From CAZNYN01 sp964577295 (GTDB taxonomy: Bacteria > Synergistota > Synergistia > Synergistales > Synergistaceae), in NCBI GenBank assembly GCA_964577295.1, contig CAZNYN010000018.1, positions 1-35,733 on the forward strand: DNA of 35,733 bases. The letters run 5' to 3'. The notes beneath the pieces were generated by a model. It was not told where the DNA came from. It worked only from the letters and a program-made list of their open reading frames with translations, and did not search any database. Below are positions 23,587 through 31,370 of the stretch, one piece after another (within the stretch, counting starts at the first letter, position 1; each line of letters begins with the position of its first letter). The position numbers and the translations under genes were made by a program.

Positions 23587-24519
23587 ATGACGCTAAACCA
23601 CCTGAAAGTTTTTAAAACTGTTGCCGAGTGCGGCAAAATGAGCGAAGCCGCAATTATTCTTCACGTCTCACAGCCAGCGGTCAGCCAGGTTATACGTGAA
23701 CTTGAGCAGCATTACGGCACAAGGCTCTTAGAGCGTATGCCCAAGAAACTCTTTCTTACGGAAACAGGCGCAAAGCTTCTGCTTCATGCGGATAAGGTTC
23801 TCGCCTCCTTTGAAAATCTCGAATATGAAATGTCTCCGGAAAAGTGTCCTGCAAGACTCAGAGTAGGTTCTTCCGTTACAGTAGGAATGTGCGTAATGCC
23901 GGGAATATTGAAGAAATTTTCATCTTGCTCTCCTCATACCGAGATATACAGCTATGTCAATAATACAGAGACGATAGAGAAGATGCTCTTGAATGCAGAG
24001 CTTGACACGGCAATAGTAGAGGGCAAAATAAAGAGCCGTGAGATAGAGGTGCGGAAGCTCATGGATGATTTTGTAGTGCTCTTCTGCTCTGACTCTCACA
24101 GATTCGCCGGCTTCGATGAAATATCTCTTGATGAAATCTGCTGCGAAAATTTTGTTATGAGGGAAAAAGGAAGCGGAACGAGAGAGATATTTGAAGAATT
24201 TGTCAAAGAGCGCCGCAGGAAGCTCAAAATAAAGTGGGAGGTTGCCTGTTTTGATGCCACTCTAAGAGCGGTAAGAGAAGAAAACTGCATAGGAGTCTCA
24301 TCGGTGAGGCTGCTGGCTGAACATTTAAAAAACGGAACCGTTCGCGCGATATACAGTCCCGAGCATGAGTGGGACAGAGTATTCTCCCTCGCCTTCCACA
24401 AAAATAAATATATGACAGAAGCGGCTGCTATTTTTACTAATATGGCACTGAAGACAAAGAGCGAAGATTTGCCCGCAAAAGAAGCTATGATACGCCTCAC
24501 GGCGTCATCAAATAAATAG
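23587..24519 (+). CDS. LysR-family transcriptional regulator
   Basis: A 310-residue LTTR. Residues 1-60 hold the winged helix with EAAIILHVSQPAVSQVIREL and YGTRLLERMPKKLFLTETG, followed by the linker helix and a periplasmic-binding-protein-like effector domain (about 92-295, beginning RLRVGSSVTVGMCVMPGILK). This resembles the CysB/YeiE-like group but the effector is not predictable. It is preceded by a TATAAT-rich stretch (about 23545-23560) and stands alone; neighbours are an unrelated secreted protein and a decayed accessory region, so the target is unknown. Confidence 0.9.
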   Translation: MTLNHLKVFKTVAECGKMSEAAIILHVSQPAVSQVIRELEQHYGTRLLERMPKKLFLTETGAKLLLHADKVLASFENLEYEMSPEKCPARLRVGSSVTVGMCVMPGILKKFSSCSPHTEIYSYVNNTETIEKMLLNAELDTAIVEGKIKSREIEVRKLMDDFVVLFCSDSHRFAGFDEISLDEICCENFVMREKGSGTREIFEEFVKERRRKLKIKWEVACFDATLRAVREENCIGVSSVRLLAEHLKNGTVRAIYSPEHEWDRVFSLAFHKNKYMTEAAAIFTNMALKTKSEDLPAKEAMIRLTASSNK

Positions 24520-24717
24520 AGGAAAGCTTACGGCAGCGTCACCGCAAAGGGAACGAAAAATGGCGGAGCCGGCGGCATAGTCGGAGCTGTCCAACCGTAC
24601 AAAAACTCCGCCACGGAAAAATTTAACTTCCCGCAGGTAATCAACTGTGTCGCATCGGCAACGGTAAAGGGTGACACGGCAATCCACAGTGTCAAGGCTC
24701 AATGGAACTTAACATAA
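24520..24717 (+). pseudogene. C-terminal remnant of a repeat-rich surface protein (GLUG-like)
   Basis: An open frame of 65 codons without a start begins immediately after the LysR stop and ends at TAA 24717. Its translation includes GSVTAKGTKNGGAGGIVGAV, a long Lys/Asn/Thr linker and INCVASATVKGDTAIHSVKA. The AGGIVG element and alternating beta-like pattern recall GLUG repeats of bacterial adhesins. There is no ribosome site or start, so it is read as the tail of a gene whose upstream part has been lost. The family call is tentative. Confidence 0.45.
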
Positions 24718-24778
24718 AGAGAGAGACTTTCTGTGTGAAGGAAAAAAGCCGTACAGGTTTCTCCGTACGGTGTTTCAA

Positions 24779-25069
24779 TCATTTACCAAACAAATCGCTG
24801 TGTGTACCGTTGCGCGAGAGTGTCAGCACAAGTACATCGTTTTCCACCCTGTAGACCAGAAGCTAATCGGGAAGAATATGACATTCCCGGTGGCCGGCCC
24901 AATCACCGGCAAGTGCATGGTCTTTGTTCCTTTCCGGCAGAGCTTCTCCCATTGCAAGCAGCGTGATGATTTCATCCAGCAGTGTGATTTTCAAACCGCA
25001 TTTCATCGCCGACTTATAGTCTTTTTTGAATTGCGTGGTAAGCTTGACGGTCAGTTTGGTTTCCCTCAT
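24779..25069 (-). pseudogene. yafQ: YafQ/RelE-family mRNA interferase toxin, inactivated by an in-frame amber codon
   Basis: From ATG 25069 the frame encodes 68 residues, meets TAG, then continues in the same frame for 27 residues to TGA 24779, giving the normal YafQ length (about 92-96). Before the stop are KLTTQFKKDYKSAMK, KDHALAGDW (His51) and HRECHILPD-type residues (His64, Asp68). After it are LLVYRVENDVLVL and RNGTHSDLF (His90, Phe94). The amber codon stands exactly where the family has the active-site Trp (PDW), so a single TGG to TAG change explains it. The start overlaps the antitoxin stop in an ATGA. The product would lack His90 and Phe94 and be inactive. Confidence 0.88.
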
Positions 25070-25134
25070 TTTTTAAGGTCTGCCAACAACGCATCCAAAT
25101 CGTTATAACCTTTTACCGCAGTTAAAATATACAT
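25066..25134 (-). pseudogene. C-terminal tail of the cognate antitoxin, 5'-truncated
   Basis: The frame ending at 25066 encodes LTAVKGYNDLDALLADLKK, a typical antitoxin C-terminus, and its stop overlaps the yafQ start by 4 bp, as in type II toxin-antitoxin operons. Upstream of about 25134 the same frame is only antisense to the DUF4143 fragment, so the DNA-binding N-terminal half of the antitoxin is gone. Confidence 0.65.
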
Positions 25135-25498
25135 GAGAGACACAGGCTTGCTGACGTCCATGCTTGAGGATGGTTCTCCGGCAGATATTATAGACGGCAA
25201 TCTCGGAATATATAAAGGCGCAGTGTATGAAAACATAATTGCGGATATCTTCGCAAAATCCGGCAAGAAACTTTACTATTTTGAGTATAATTCGCAGATA
25301 GAAATAGATTTTTTCATCAGAAGAAATAAAAAAGCTGTTGCTGTGGAAGTAAAATCGGCGGAGAATAAAAAAGCAAAATCGCTGAACGCAATAATTGAAA
25401 ATTACGGAGTATCACATGGCATAAAACTACATTCCGGAAATGTAGGCACTTCCGAAAAAATTGACACATACCCCTTGTATATGGCGATGTTTTTGTAA
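25109..25498 (+). pseudogene. C-terminal fragment of an AAA-ATPase/DUF4143 protein
   Basis: About 125 codons matching the C-terminal third of DUF4143 ATPases: VKIYMRDTGLLTSML, then GAVYENIIADIFAKSGKKLYYF, and IEIDFFIRRNKKAVAVEVKS with the Asp and Glu-x-Lys of the restriction-endonuclease-like fold. Full proteins are about 380-450 aa with an N-terminal P-loop; that part is missing, and the frame runs into TAA at 25106. An internal ATG 25133 exists but has no clear ribosome site. The truncated end abuts the truncated antitoxin, marking a deletion or recombination joint near 25110-25134. Confidence 0.75.
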
Positions 25499-25698
25499 TT
25501 ATTTAAATACGCCTCCGCAGATTGGGAAAGCGGCAAAACCGGCTGCGAGCTTGGTACTGCAATGCTTAGGCACTTCGCATTATTCTCCCTTACCCGAGCA
25601 TCGAAATGAGGGCTTAATTTCCGTGCTGTTCAAACTGTCGCCCCAAACTGTCGCCCCATTCAAATCCGAGTGGGCTAGGTCTCGGATACTGTATAATA
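25499..25698. other. Non-coding remnant with a 13-bp tandem repeat
   Basis: No convincing gene. CAAACTGTCGCCC occurs twice in direct tandem (25631-25643 and 25644-25656). The rest looks like debris continuing the accessory scar. Confidence 0.4.
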
Positions 25699-25735
25699 AA
25701 CGAAGCCGAACGGCAAATCGCCGTTCGGCTTCGTT
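25699..25735. terminator. Perfect 16-bp hairpin, shared terminator
   Basis: AACGAAGCCGAACGGC (25699-25714) pairs perfectly with 25720-25735 around a 5-nt loop. On the - strand TTTATTAT follows, so it best serves the flavodoxin-fold reductase gene; it also caps the + strand remnants. Confidence 0.75.
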
Positions 25736-25780
25736 ACAGAAAATTATGGTATGTCTTTGTATTAATGTCGAATATGAAAT

Positions 25781-26347
25781 TTACAGGGAAGCTCCCAGTT
25801 CTTTTGCCTCTTTGAGCCACTTTTCACCGAGTTTTTCCATGTCGCCTCTTGAGTATATTCCCGGTGCCGTTATTTCTCCGAGCGACTGCCAGCCCAGATA
25901 TTCGAGGCAGTTTTTGTAAGATACCGTGATGCCGTCAAGCTTGCTCTCATCGGTGTCTCCCGATGCCGCCAGCAGTATTGCTTTTTTGCCTTTGACATTG
26001 CGAGGGGCATCAGGGGCATAGAATGGAATCAAGCGATCCCAGACAGGCTTTATTTGAGTTGACCATGAGTAGAAGTAGAGGGGGGAGACAAAGACAAGCA
26101 CATCCGCGGCCTCGATGTCGGGGTAGACTTTATCGTTCATGTCGTCATTCTGGATGCAGGGCTTTCCCGTCGACCAGCATTTGCGGCAGTCGATACAGCC
26201 TTTGAGGTTCATAGGGGCGAGGTGCACCTTGCGTATCTCATAACCTTTTTCGGAAGCTCCTTCGGCAAGAGCGTCAGCCAGCCTCTCTGTGTTGCCGTCT
26301 TTTCTGGGGCTGCCGAGCAGCAATGTCATAACTTTCTTTTCTAGCAT
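25781..26347 (-). CDS. Flavodoxin-fold NAD(P)H-dependent FMN reductase / iron-sulfur flavoprotein-like
   Basis: A 188-residue flavodoxin-fold protein. LLGSPRKDGNTERLADAL is the FMN phosphate loop, SPLYFYSWSTQIKPVWDR contacts the flavin, and CIDCRKCWSTGKPCIQNDDM is a compact Cys motif as in Isf-type flavoproteins, where it may hold an Fe-S cluster. It probably transfers electrons from NAD(P)H or ferredoxin to small acceptors. ATG 26347 has GGAGG 8 bp upstream; the in-frame TTG 26353 is rejected. Monocistronic with its own terminator. The physiological acceptor is unknown. Confidence 0.88.
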   Translation of the reverse strand: MLEKKVMTLLLGSPRKDGNTERLADALAEGASEKGYEIRKVHLAPMNLKGCIDCRKCWSTGKPCIQNDDMNDKVYPDIEAADVLVFVSPLYFYSWSTQIKPVWDRLIPFYAPDAPRNVKGKKAILLAASGDTDESKLDGITVSYKNCLEYLGWQSLGEITAPGIYSRGDMEKLGEKWLKEAKELGASL

Positions 26348-26429
26348 AGACAAATCCTCCCTGTATAATAATTATTTCAAAATTTCTTATAATACTGTAT
26401 TATGTTAACCTGCACATAATTTAACCCCA

Positions 26430-27620
26430 ATGCGGGAATATGTACAGTGTGTGCGGAAAAGGGGTGGCAAATTGTTTTTGATTTTTATCGCGGCAGCATT
26501 TACCGTTCTTGAACTTATGTCCCTCTATTGTTCTTTTAAATACAGGCGCACTCTGCAAAATTACGGCTGTCAAACAGCCTCGTTCCTTCTGCCTATCCTC
26601 TTTTCTCTGCTGCTCGTCATCTCCTTTGTCTCGTTCACATCCAATATTTTGTTTTACATCAATCCGAAGGCTGAGGAAGCATTGACATACTTTTCGGCAG
26701 TATATATCTGCTTTGTTCTCTATTCCTTCATGCTTTTTATTTTTGCGGATATCCTGTCTGTTGTCGGAGGCATTATTAATTTTTCTGCGCCTCTATATAC
26801 GATATGCCGCAGGATATATGCGAATGGCCTTTCTGTCCTGATTGTATCTCTTGCTCTGCCCATCTTCGGGGTGTTGGGAGCCTCTCACCTTGCCGTAACG
26901 GAATATGACATTGCGATAGATAAGCCTGCATCCGTATCATCGCTGCATGCCGTAATGGTTTCGGATATACACGTTGGTCCCTTTATCGGGGAGAGCGAGC
27001 TTGCCGTGCTTAAGCAAAAGATTGCGGCTCTCTCACCCGATGTTGTTTTTGTCTGCGGAGACATTGTAGACCATGGTTCGTCTTGGAAACTCCTGCGCCT
27101 CTCGCTTGAAATGTTGGGCGGGATAAAGACCAAGTACGGGACATATTTTGTGACAGGCAATCATGAGCTCTATCTGGATGAATTTCCGAAGATGCTTCCC
27201 ATGTTTGCAAAGTACAATGTCAAAGTTATAGACGACACTGCTCTTGACTTGGGCGGCTTTATCGTGGCGGGCAGAGGTGACGGAGGTCATAAGGGTGAGC
27301 GTATCCCTCTTGCGGAGATACTTTCCTCGTCCGACAGGTCAAAGGCTGTAATATTGCTGGACCACCGTCCTCGCGATATCGAAGAGGCACGCGCAGGAGG
27401 CGTGGATTTGGAATTTTCGGGGCATACTCACAGAGGACAAATTTTCCCCCTTAATATTATCGCATCTTTGTTCAATGAAGCTCTTTACGGACATGTCAAA
27501 AAGGGGGATTATAACCTCATAGTCAGTTCCGGCGTAGGAGTGTGGAATGAATTTCCCGTCAGGATAGGCAGTATTGGCGAGATTGTATCTGTCAGAATAA
27601 AATTCGGCAGGGGATTGTAA
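26430..27620 (+). CDS. Membrane-anchored calcineurin-like metallophosphatase
   Basis: A 396-residue protein. The first 150 residues contain four membrane helices; the rest is a metallophosphoesterase with all metal-binding blocks: VMVSDIHVG, VFVCGDIVDHG, FVTGNHELY and LEFSGHTHRGQIFP. It resembles YkuE/YaeI-type enzymes with a cytoplasmic or extracytoplasmic catalytic domain on a membrane anchor; substrate is unknown, possibly a phospholipid or lipid A-type pyrophosphate. ATG 26430 has no ribosome site, while TTG 26472 follows AGGGG by 7 bp and would remove 14 residues ahead of the first helix, so the start is uncertain. Confidence 0.88.
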   Translation: MREYVQCVRKRGGKLFLIFIAAAFTVLELMSLYCSFKYRRTLQNYGCQTASFLLPILFSLLLVISFVSFTSNILFYINPKAEEALTYFSAVYICFVLYSFMLFIFADILSVVGGIINFSAPLYTICRRIYANGLSVLIVSLALPIFGVLGASHLAVTEYDIAIDKPASVSSLHAVMVSDIHVGPFIGESELAVLKQKIAALSPDVVFVCGDIVDHGSSWKLLRLSLEMLGGIKTKYGTYFVTGNHELYLDEFPKMLPMFAKYNVKVIDDTALDLGGFIVAGRGDGGHKGERIPLAEILSSSDRSKAVILLDHRPRDIEEARAGGVDLEFSGHTHRGQIFPLNIIASLFNEALYGHVKKGDYNLIVSSGVGVWNEFPVRIGSIGEIVSVRIKFGRGL

Positions 27621-27751
27621 TTTTCTTTTGTTTATATGCCGTGCTTTTTATGTTAAAACAGTCAAAACATGATATTATATAAAAAGTTCCGAAAGGTGAT
27701 GGGAGTTACTTCACTCATGCTTTATATCCAAAAATATCAAGAGGTTTGCCA

Positions 27752-29194
27752 ATGACAGAAAGAAAGATCTCGTCACTTACTATAACTATTTCAATGACGA
27801 TTGTTTTGGGATTTATCCTCTCAGGGCTGTCGTCTGTATTTTTGTTTCAGGACCTCTTCAAAAAGGATATAGAAGCCGTATCCGAACTTACCTCGCAGAA
27901 CATCTTCGTCAACATAAACAACCTTATGGACAGACCGATCAATGTATCCATAGCGATGGCTAATGATACCTTTTTGAGAGATTTTGCAGAAAAGGAAAGC
28001 TCGGATGGATTCGGCGCATCGGACTTGGACGCGATACAAGAATACCTGTGTGCCTATAAAAATAAATATAACTTTGACTCTGTATTCTTTATATCCACAA
28101 AGACAGAAGCTTATTACCACTATAAAAACGGCCTAGATCGCTTTATGTCGAAGGATAATCCCGAAAATACGTGGTATTTTGACTTTTTAAAGGAAGAGAA
28201 GGACTGCTCTCTTAATGTGGATAATGACGAAGCAAAAAACAATGTCACAACCATATTTGTGAACTGCAAGCTCTATAACAAATTCCATGATGTTGTCGGC
28301 GTTGTCGGCGTCGGAATGGAGACGCCATATATTCAGGGCTTCCTCACCGAGAACGAAGAAGAGTATGGAGTCTCTGCATATCTCATCGACACGGACGGAA
28401 AGGTACAGCTATCTTCCAATTTGACGGGCTTTGAAAACGTGAACCTTTTTGAAAAGGCAATATTAGCGGACATGAAAAATAAAATAACCTTAGGCAGAGA
28501 TGTGGCCGACCATAAATGGTATCACACCAAAGAGGCGGACGGCTACATAATTACAAAGTATGTCCCCAATTTAAACTGGTATCTTGTCGTGCTGAAGGAT
28601 ATCAAGGAATTTAAAGAGAGAATGTTCTCCCAGCTTGCAGTGAGCTTCCTTTTTCTCATCTTTGTAGTGCTTGCCGTAGTCAATGTTACGACAGGGATGG
28701 TAAAGAAATACAGTATAAAAATGGCGCAGCTTGCAGAAACGGACAGACTCACCGGCATCAGAAACCGCGCCAGCTACGAATATGAGCTTACAAAAGTCCC
28801 GGAGCTTCTGGGAACATCATGCAATTTTGGCATAGGTGTCTTTGACCTCAACAAACTCAAAGCCGTCAACGACACATACGGACATCAGGCAGGAGACGAA
28901 TACATCAAAAAATTTGCAAAGATGCTCGGCGAAAACTTTGAGACATCTCAGGTATTCCGCATCGGCGGAGATGAATTTGCCGTAATATTCAGAGATTTAA
29001 CGGAGGCCGAAGTCTATGGGCGTTGGGAAAAGCTCAGAGACGAGATGAAGTCAACTCCTGTGACGGAAAACTTTGTCATAAGCGCGGCGTTCGGCTGTGC
29101 ATTTTGGGATGGGCAGAACCTCGATACTGTAGAAAAAATCTTTAAAGCCGCTGACGATAACATGTATCTGGACAAGGAAAAGAGAAAAAAATAA
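27752..29194 (+). CDS. Membrane diguanylate cyclase (dCache sensor plus GGDEF)
   Basis: A 480-residue protein: a membrane helix (about 10-33), an extracytoplasmic dCache-like sensor (about 40-290, with DSVFFISTKTEAYYHY and VGVVGVGMETPYIQGF), a second helix (about 298-318) and a GGDEF domain (about 335-478). The active site reads RIGGDEFAV, intact, with LNKLKAVNDTYGHQAGDEYI before it, so it should make cyclic di-GMP in response to an external ligand, perhaps an amino or organic acid. No RxxD inhibitory site is obvious. ATG 27752 follows AAGAGG by 7 bp; an in-frame TTG 27746 is rejected. Confidence 0.92.
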   Translation: MTERKISSLTITISMTIVLGFILSGLSSVFLFQDLFKKDIEAVSELTSQNIFVNINNLMDRPINVSIAMANDTFLRDFAEKESSDGFGASDLDAIQEYLCAYKNKYNFDSVFFISTKTEAYYHYKNGLDRFMSKDNPENTWYFDFLKEEKDCSLNVDNDEAKNNVTTIFVNCKLYNKFHDVVGVVGVGMETPYIQGFLTENEEEYGVSAYLIDTDGKVQLSSNLTGFENVNLFEKAILADMKNKITLGRDVADHKWYHTKEADGYIITKYVPNLNWYLVVLKDIKEFKERMFSQLAVSFLFLIFVVLAVVNVTTGMVKKYSIKMAQLAETDRLTGIRNRASYEYELTKVPELLGTSCNFGIGVFDLNKLKAVNDTYGHQAGDEYIKKFAKMLGENFETSQVFRIGGDEFAVIFRDLTEAEVYGRWEKLRDEMKSTPVTENFVISAAFGCAFWDGQNLDTVEKIFKAADDNMYLDKEKRKK

Positions 29195-29205
29195 GAGGGT
29201 TACGC

Positions 29206-29241
29206 TCCGCCGTTTTGCGCTCATAGCCGCAAAACGGCGGA
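29206..29241 (+). terminator. Hairpin after the diguanylate cyclase gene
   Basis: A perfect 14-bp stem (29206-29219 with 29228-29241) around an 8-nt loop. Downstream is ACTTTACTG, so the U-tract is weak. Nothing else is seen up to the AraC gene at 29436. Confidence 0.65.
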
Positions 29242-29435
29242 ACTTTACTGCGAAAACAAAATACTTTCCGGCATCACCATGCCGCGGGCAGACACTCTGC
29301 AATAATCTCAAGGCACATTGTACTTTTCACCTGCTCCGCGTGCCGTTCAAGGTAGAAATCTTTACTATATCAGCGAAAAGATTCGGCGGCTGTGCACGGC
29401 AAAGACAGAGTGCCGCAGAGATTTTACGGTTTTGG

Positions 29436-30296
29436 CTAAGCTTTATTTTTTATCGGGACCCAAATTTCACAGTAATAATTTGGGTCATCCATTCCGTTTG
29501 CATAGTCTGACGGGAGAGTGTACATCTCAATGCTGCAGCTTGCTGCAAATTCATATTCTTTGCAGTTCGGCAGCCATTCGGAGAAGATTTTTCTGTTGAG
29601 TTCCTGAAGGGCATCGGGTATTGCGCCGATGCAGGGGAATATCGCCCATGTAAAGGGAGGTATGTTTTTTGTGACAAAGCCTTCCGGTATCTCTTTTTGC
29701 CCGTCGTATAGGTCTGCTATCAGGTATTCAAATTCTCTGCCGTCGTTTCCTTCGTCAACACAGACACCGTATCTGCCGCAGACTGAATCGCACTTGCCCG
29801 TTTTGTAATAATCGTCCCAGAACTTCGGGATTTCGGTCTTTGCACTGTCATATGAGAATTTCTTTGGCGCTCCGATGATTGTGAATGAGTCTTTTTCCAC
29901 GATTTTGTAATCCATTGAGAATCCGCCTTTCAATGTGAAGGATATTTTTAAAGGGGCGAATGATTTGACGATGCCTCCCATTTTTCGCGCAGATTTGGGC
30001 GTGGTTCCGTGGAAGCGGGCAAAAGCTTTGGCGAAGCTGTCCGGGGAGTCGTAGCCGTATTTTAGTGCTATATCTATAATTTTTTTGTCCGTTGAAACGA
30101 CATCTTCTCCCGCAAGTGCAAGCCTTCTCTGTCTTATGTAGTCGCTCACGCTGATTTCGCAGAGCATGGAAAAACCCTTTTGAAAGTAGAAGGGTGATAT
30201 GTGAGTGTGGTTTGCAATCTTTTCAACCGTGAGTTCGTGAGTCAGGTTTTTCTCGATATAGTCAAGTGCTTTGCCTATGCCGTCTATCCATTCCAC
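29436..30296 (-). CDS. AraC-family regulator with GyrI-like effector domain
   Basis: A 286-residue Rob/SoxS-like architecture. Residues 1-108 hold two helix-turn-helix motifs (LTVEKIANHTHISPFYFQKG and IIDIALKYGYDSPDSFAKAF); residues about 128-286 form a GyrI-like (SRPBCC-type effector) domain with FTWAIFPCIGAIPDAL and a C-terminal YYCEIWVPIKNK strand. Such regulators bind small hydrophobic or cationic drugs and often control efflux or redox genes. Targets are not evident here. It is divergent from the T-box/ECF operon with 170 bp between. Confidence 0.9.
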   Translation of the reverse strand: MEWIDGIGKALDYIEKNLTHELTVEKIANHTHISPFYFQKGFSMLCEISVSDYIRQRRLALAGEDVVSTDKKIIDIALKYGYDSPDSFAKAFARFHGTTPKSARKMGGIVKSFAPLKISFTLKGGFSMDYKIVEKDSFTIIGAPKKFSYDSAKTEIPKFWDDYYKTGKCDSVCGRYGVCVDEGNDGREFEYLIADLYDGQKEIPEGFVTKNIPPFTWAIFPCIGAIPDALQELNRKIFSEWLPNCKEYEFAASCSIEMYTLPSDYANGMDDPNYYCEIWVPIKNKA

Positions 30297-30434
30297 GTGT
30301 TCCGCCCCCCCCTGTTTGTTTATATGTATTATATTGCCTGCCTGCGGTGTATTCCCGATTTATATTGCTCCGATGTGTCCGAATAAATTTTACACAATTT
30401 CGGGTGTCGGCCCTTTGGTATATTTTAACAAACA

Positions 30435-30463
30435 TTGACATTTTCAAATAATGGGTATAATAT
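30435..30463 (+). promoter_or_regulatory. Promoter of the Trp T-box/ECF operon
   Basis: TTGACA (30435-30440) with TATAAT (30456-30461, spacer 15) or TAATAT (30458-30463, spacer 17). Transcription should start near 30468, just ahead of the T-box RNA. Confidence 0.65.
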
Positions 30464-30467
30464 GCCT

Positions 30468-30763
30468 TTCAACGTGAATAACCAAACCGATGATGCGGAG
30501 ATAAAGCTTTGATATGCGGCTTACAGAGAGCGGGGATGCTGAGAACCCGCAGCAGGCAGTGGGGCAAATGGACCGCAGAGGGCACGCGGAAAGGGATTTT
30601 TCCCAAGTATGGCGTGACGCATTGACCGGCGTAACAAGGTCGGGGGCGTGTTAGCGCTCTTGTGAGGGGGCTCGTGTATGCACGGGTCAACGAAGGTGGC
30701 ACCGCAGAAAATATCTGTCCTTCGGCAGCGGAATAATATCCGCAGCCGAAGGACAGTTTTTTT
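30468..30763 (+). promoter_or_regulatory. T-box leader, UGG (Trp) specifier
   Basis: A complete T-box RNA. TGCGG (30494-30498) pairs with CCGCA (30573-30577) as the lower part of stem I. Directly inside lies the specifier loop, with CAAAUGGA on its 3' side: UGG at 30569-30571, followed by the usual purine. AGAGAGC (30525-30531) is the distal stem I motif. AAGGTGGCACCGC (30693-30705) is the T-box antiterminator sequence that pairs with uncharged tRNA NCCA. The terminator stem 30715-30756 ends in seven U. Uncharged tRNA-Trp would therefore switch on the ECF transporter genes downstream. Confidence 0.88.
30715..30763 (+). terminator. T-box terminator hairpin ahead of the ECF operon
   Basis: CTGTCCTTCGGC pairs with GCCGAAGGACAG, then, after an A/A mismatch, GCGGA with TCCGC around ATAATA; seven T follow (30757-30763). 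Its 5' side competes with the antiterminator. Confidence 0.9.
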
Positions 30764-30808
30764 ATAGATGAGCTTAGAGAAAAGAATAGCCAAGACAAGA
30801 AGGGACAG

Positions 30809-31360
30809 ATGAGAATGTTGAGAGAAAATGTTGGATTTGCAGAAGAGAAGAGAAGCGAGCTGGGCCTTGAGCAAATAATGGCGGTGGCTCTTTTGCTTGC
30901 GGCAGGGGCGGTGCTTAAATTTTTTATAGGCTCGCTCTTCGCCGTAGGCATGAAACCGAATTTTATAATAGCGATGTATTGCCTTGCAATACTGCTCGTG
31001 AAGCCGACTTTGAAAGAGGCTCTTATTATAGGCCTGCTGGCAGGTGCAGTGTGTCAGTTTTTCCCGGGAACGCCCTATATTAACTTCATCAGCGAGGCCG
31101 CAGGGGCGCTCTTTATAGCTTTTGCCGAACGAATTACTCCGCGGAAGATGTTTTTTCGCCCTGCCGTCCTTACGTTCTTCGCCACTGCTGTGAGCGGAAT
31201 TGTGTTTCTGCTGTTCCTGAAGACGCTTTTTCTTGCTAACTCTTCGGGAGCCTCTCTTTCGGTATTCGGGGCGATAATAGCTGGGACTGCCGCAGTAAAT
31301 GCCGTTATAGTGCAGATGCTTTTTATCCCGCTTTCAAAAGCTATGAGCAGGCTTCGCTAG
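30809..31360 (+). CDS. ECF transporter S component, TrpP-like, probable tryptophan specificity
   Basis: A 183-residue membrane protein with five to six helices, the size of an S component. MKPNFIIAMYCLAILLVKPT and EALIIGLLAGAVCQFFPGTP resemble TrpP (B. subtilis YhaG). It captures the substrate and docks on the EcfA-EcfA'-EcfT module encoded next. Trp specificity rests mainly on the UGG T-box in front. ATG 30809 leaves only 4 bp after AAGGG; ATG 30815 two codons later is equally plausible. The N-terminal 20 residues are charged and probably cytoplasmic. Confidence 0.82.
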   Translation: MRMLRENVGFAEEKRSELGLEQIMAVALLLAAGAVLKFFIGSLFAVGMKPNFIIAMYCLAILLVKPTLKEALIIGLLAGAVCQFFPGTPYINFISEAAGALFIAFAERITPRKMFFRPAVLTFFATAVSGIVFLLFLKTLFLANSSGASLSVFGAIIAGTAAVNAVIVQMLFIPLSKAMSRLR

Positions 31361-31370
31361 AGGTTCTGCC

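Noticed and set aside
24863..25069. 68-residue protein as a complete short toxin
   Set aside because: The same frame continues after the TAG with the conserved C-terminal third of YafQ, so this is a nonsense-mutated gene, not a short one.
25066..25266. 66-codon - strand frame as an intact antitoxin
   Set aside because: Only the last 20 or so residues look like an antitoxin; the rest is antisense to the DUF4143 fragment.
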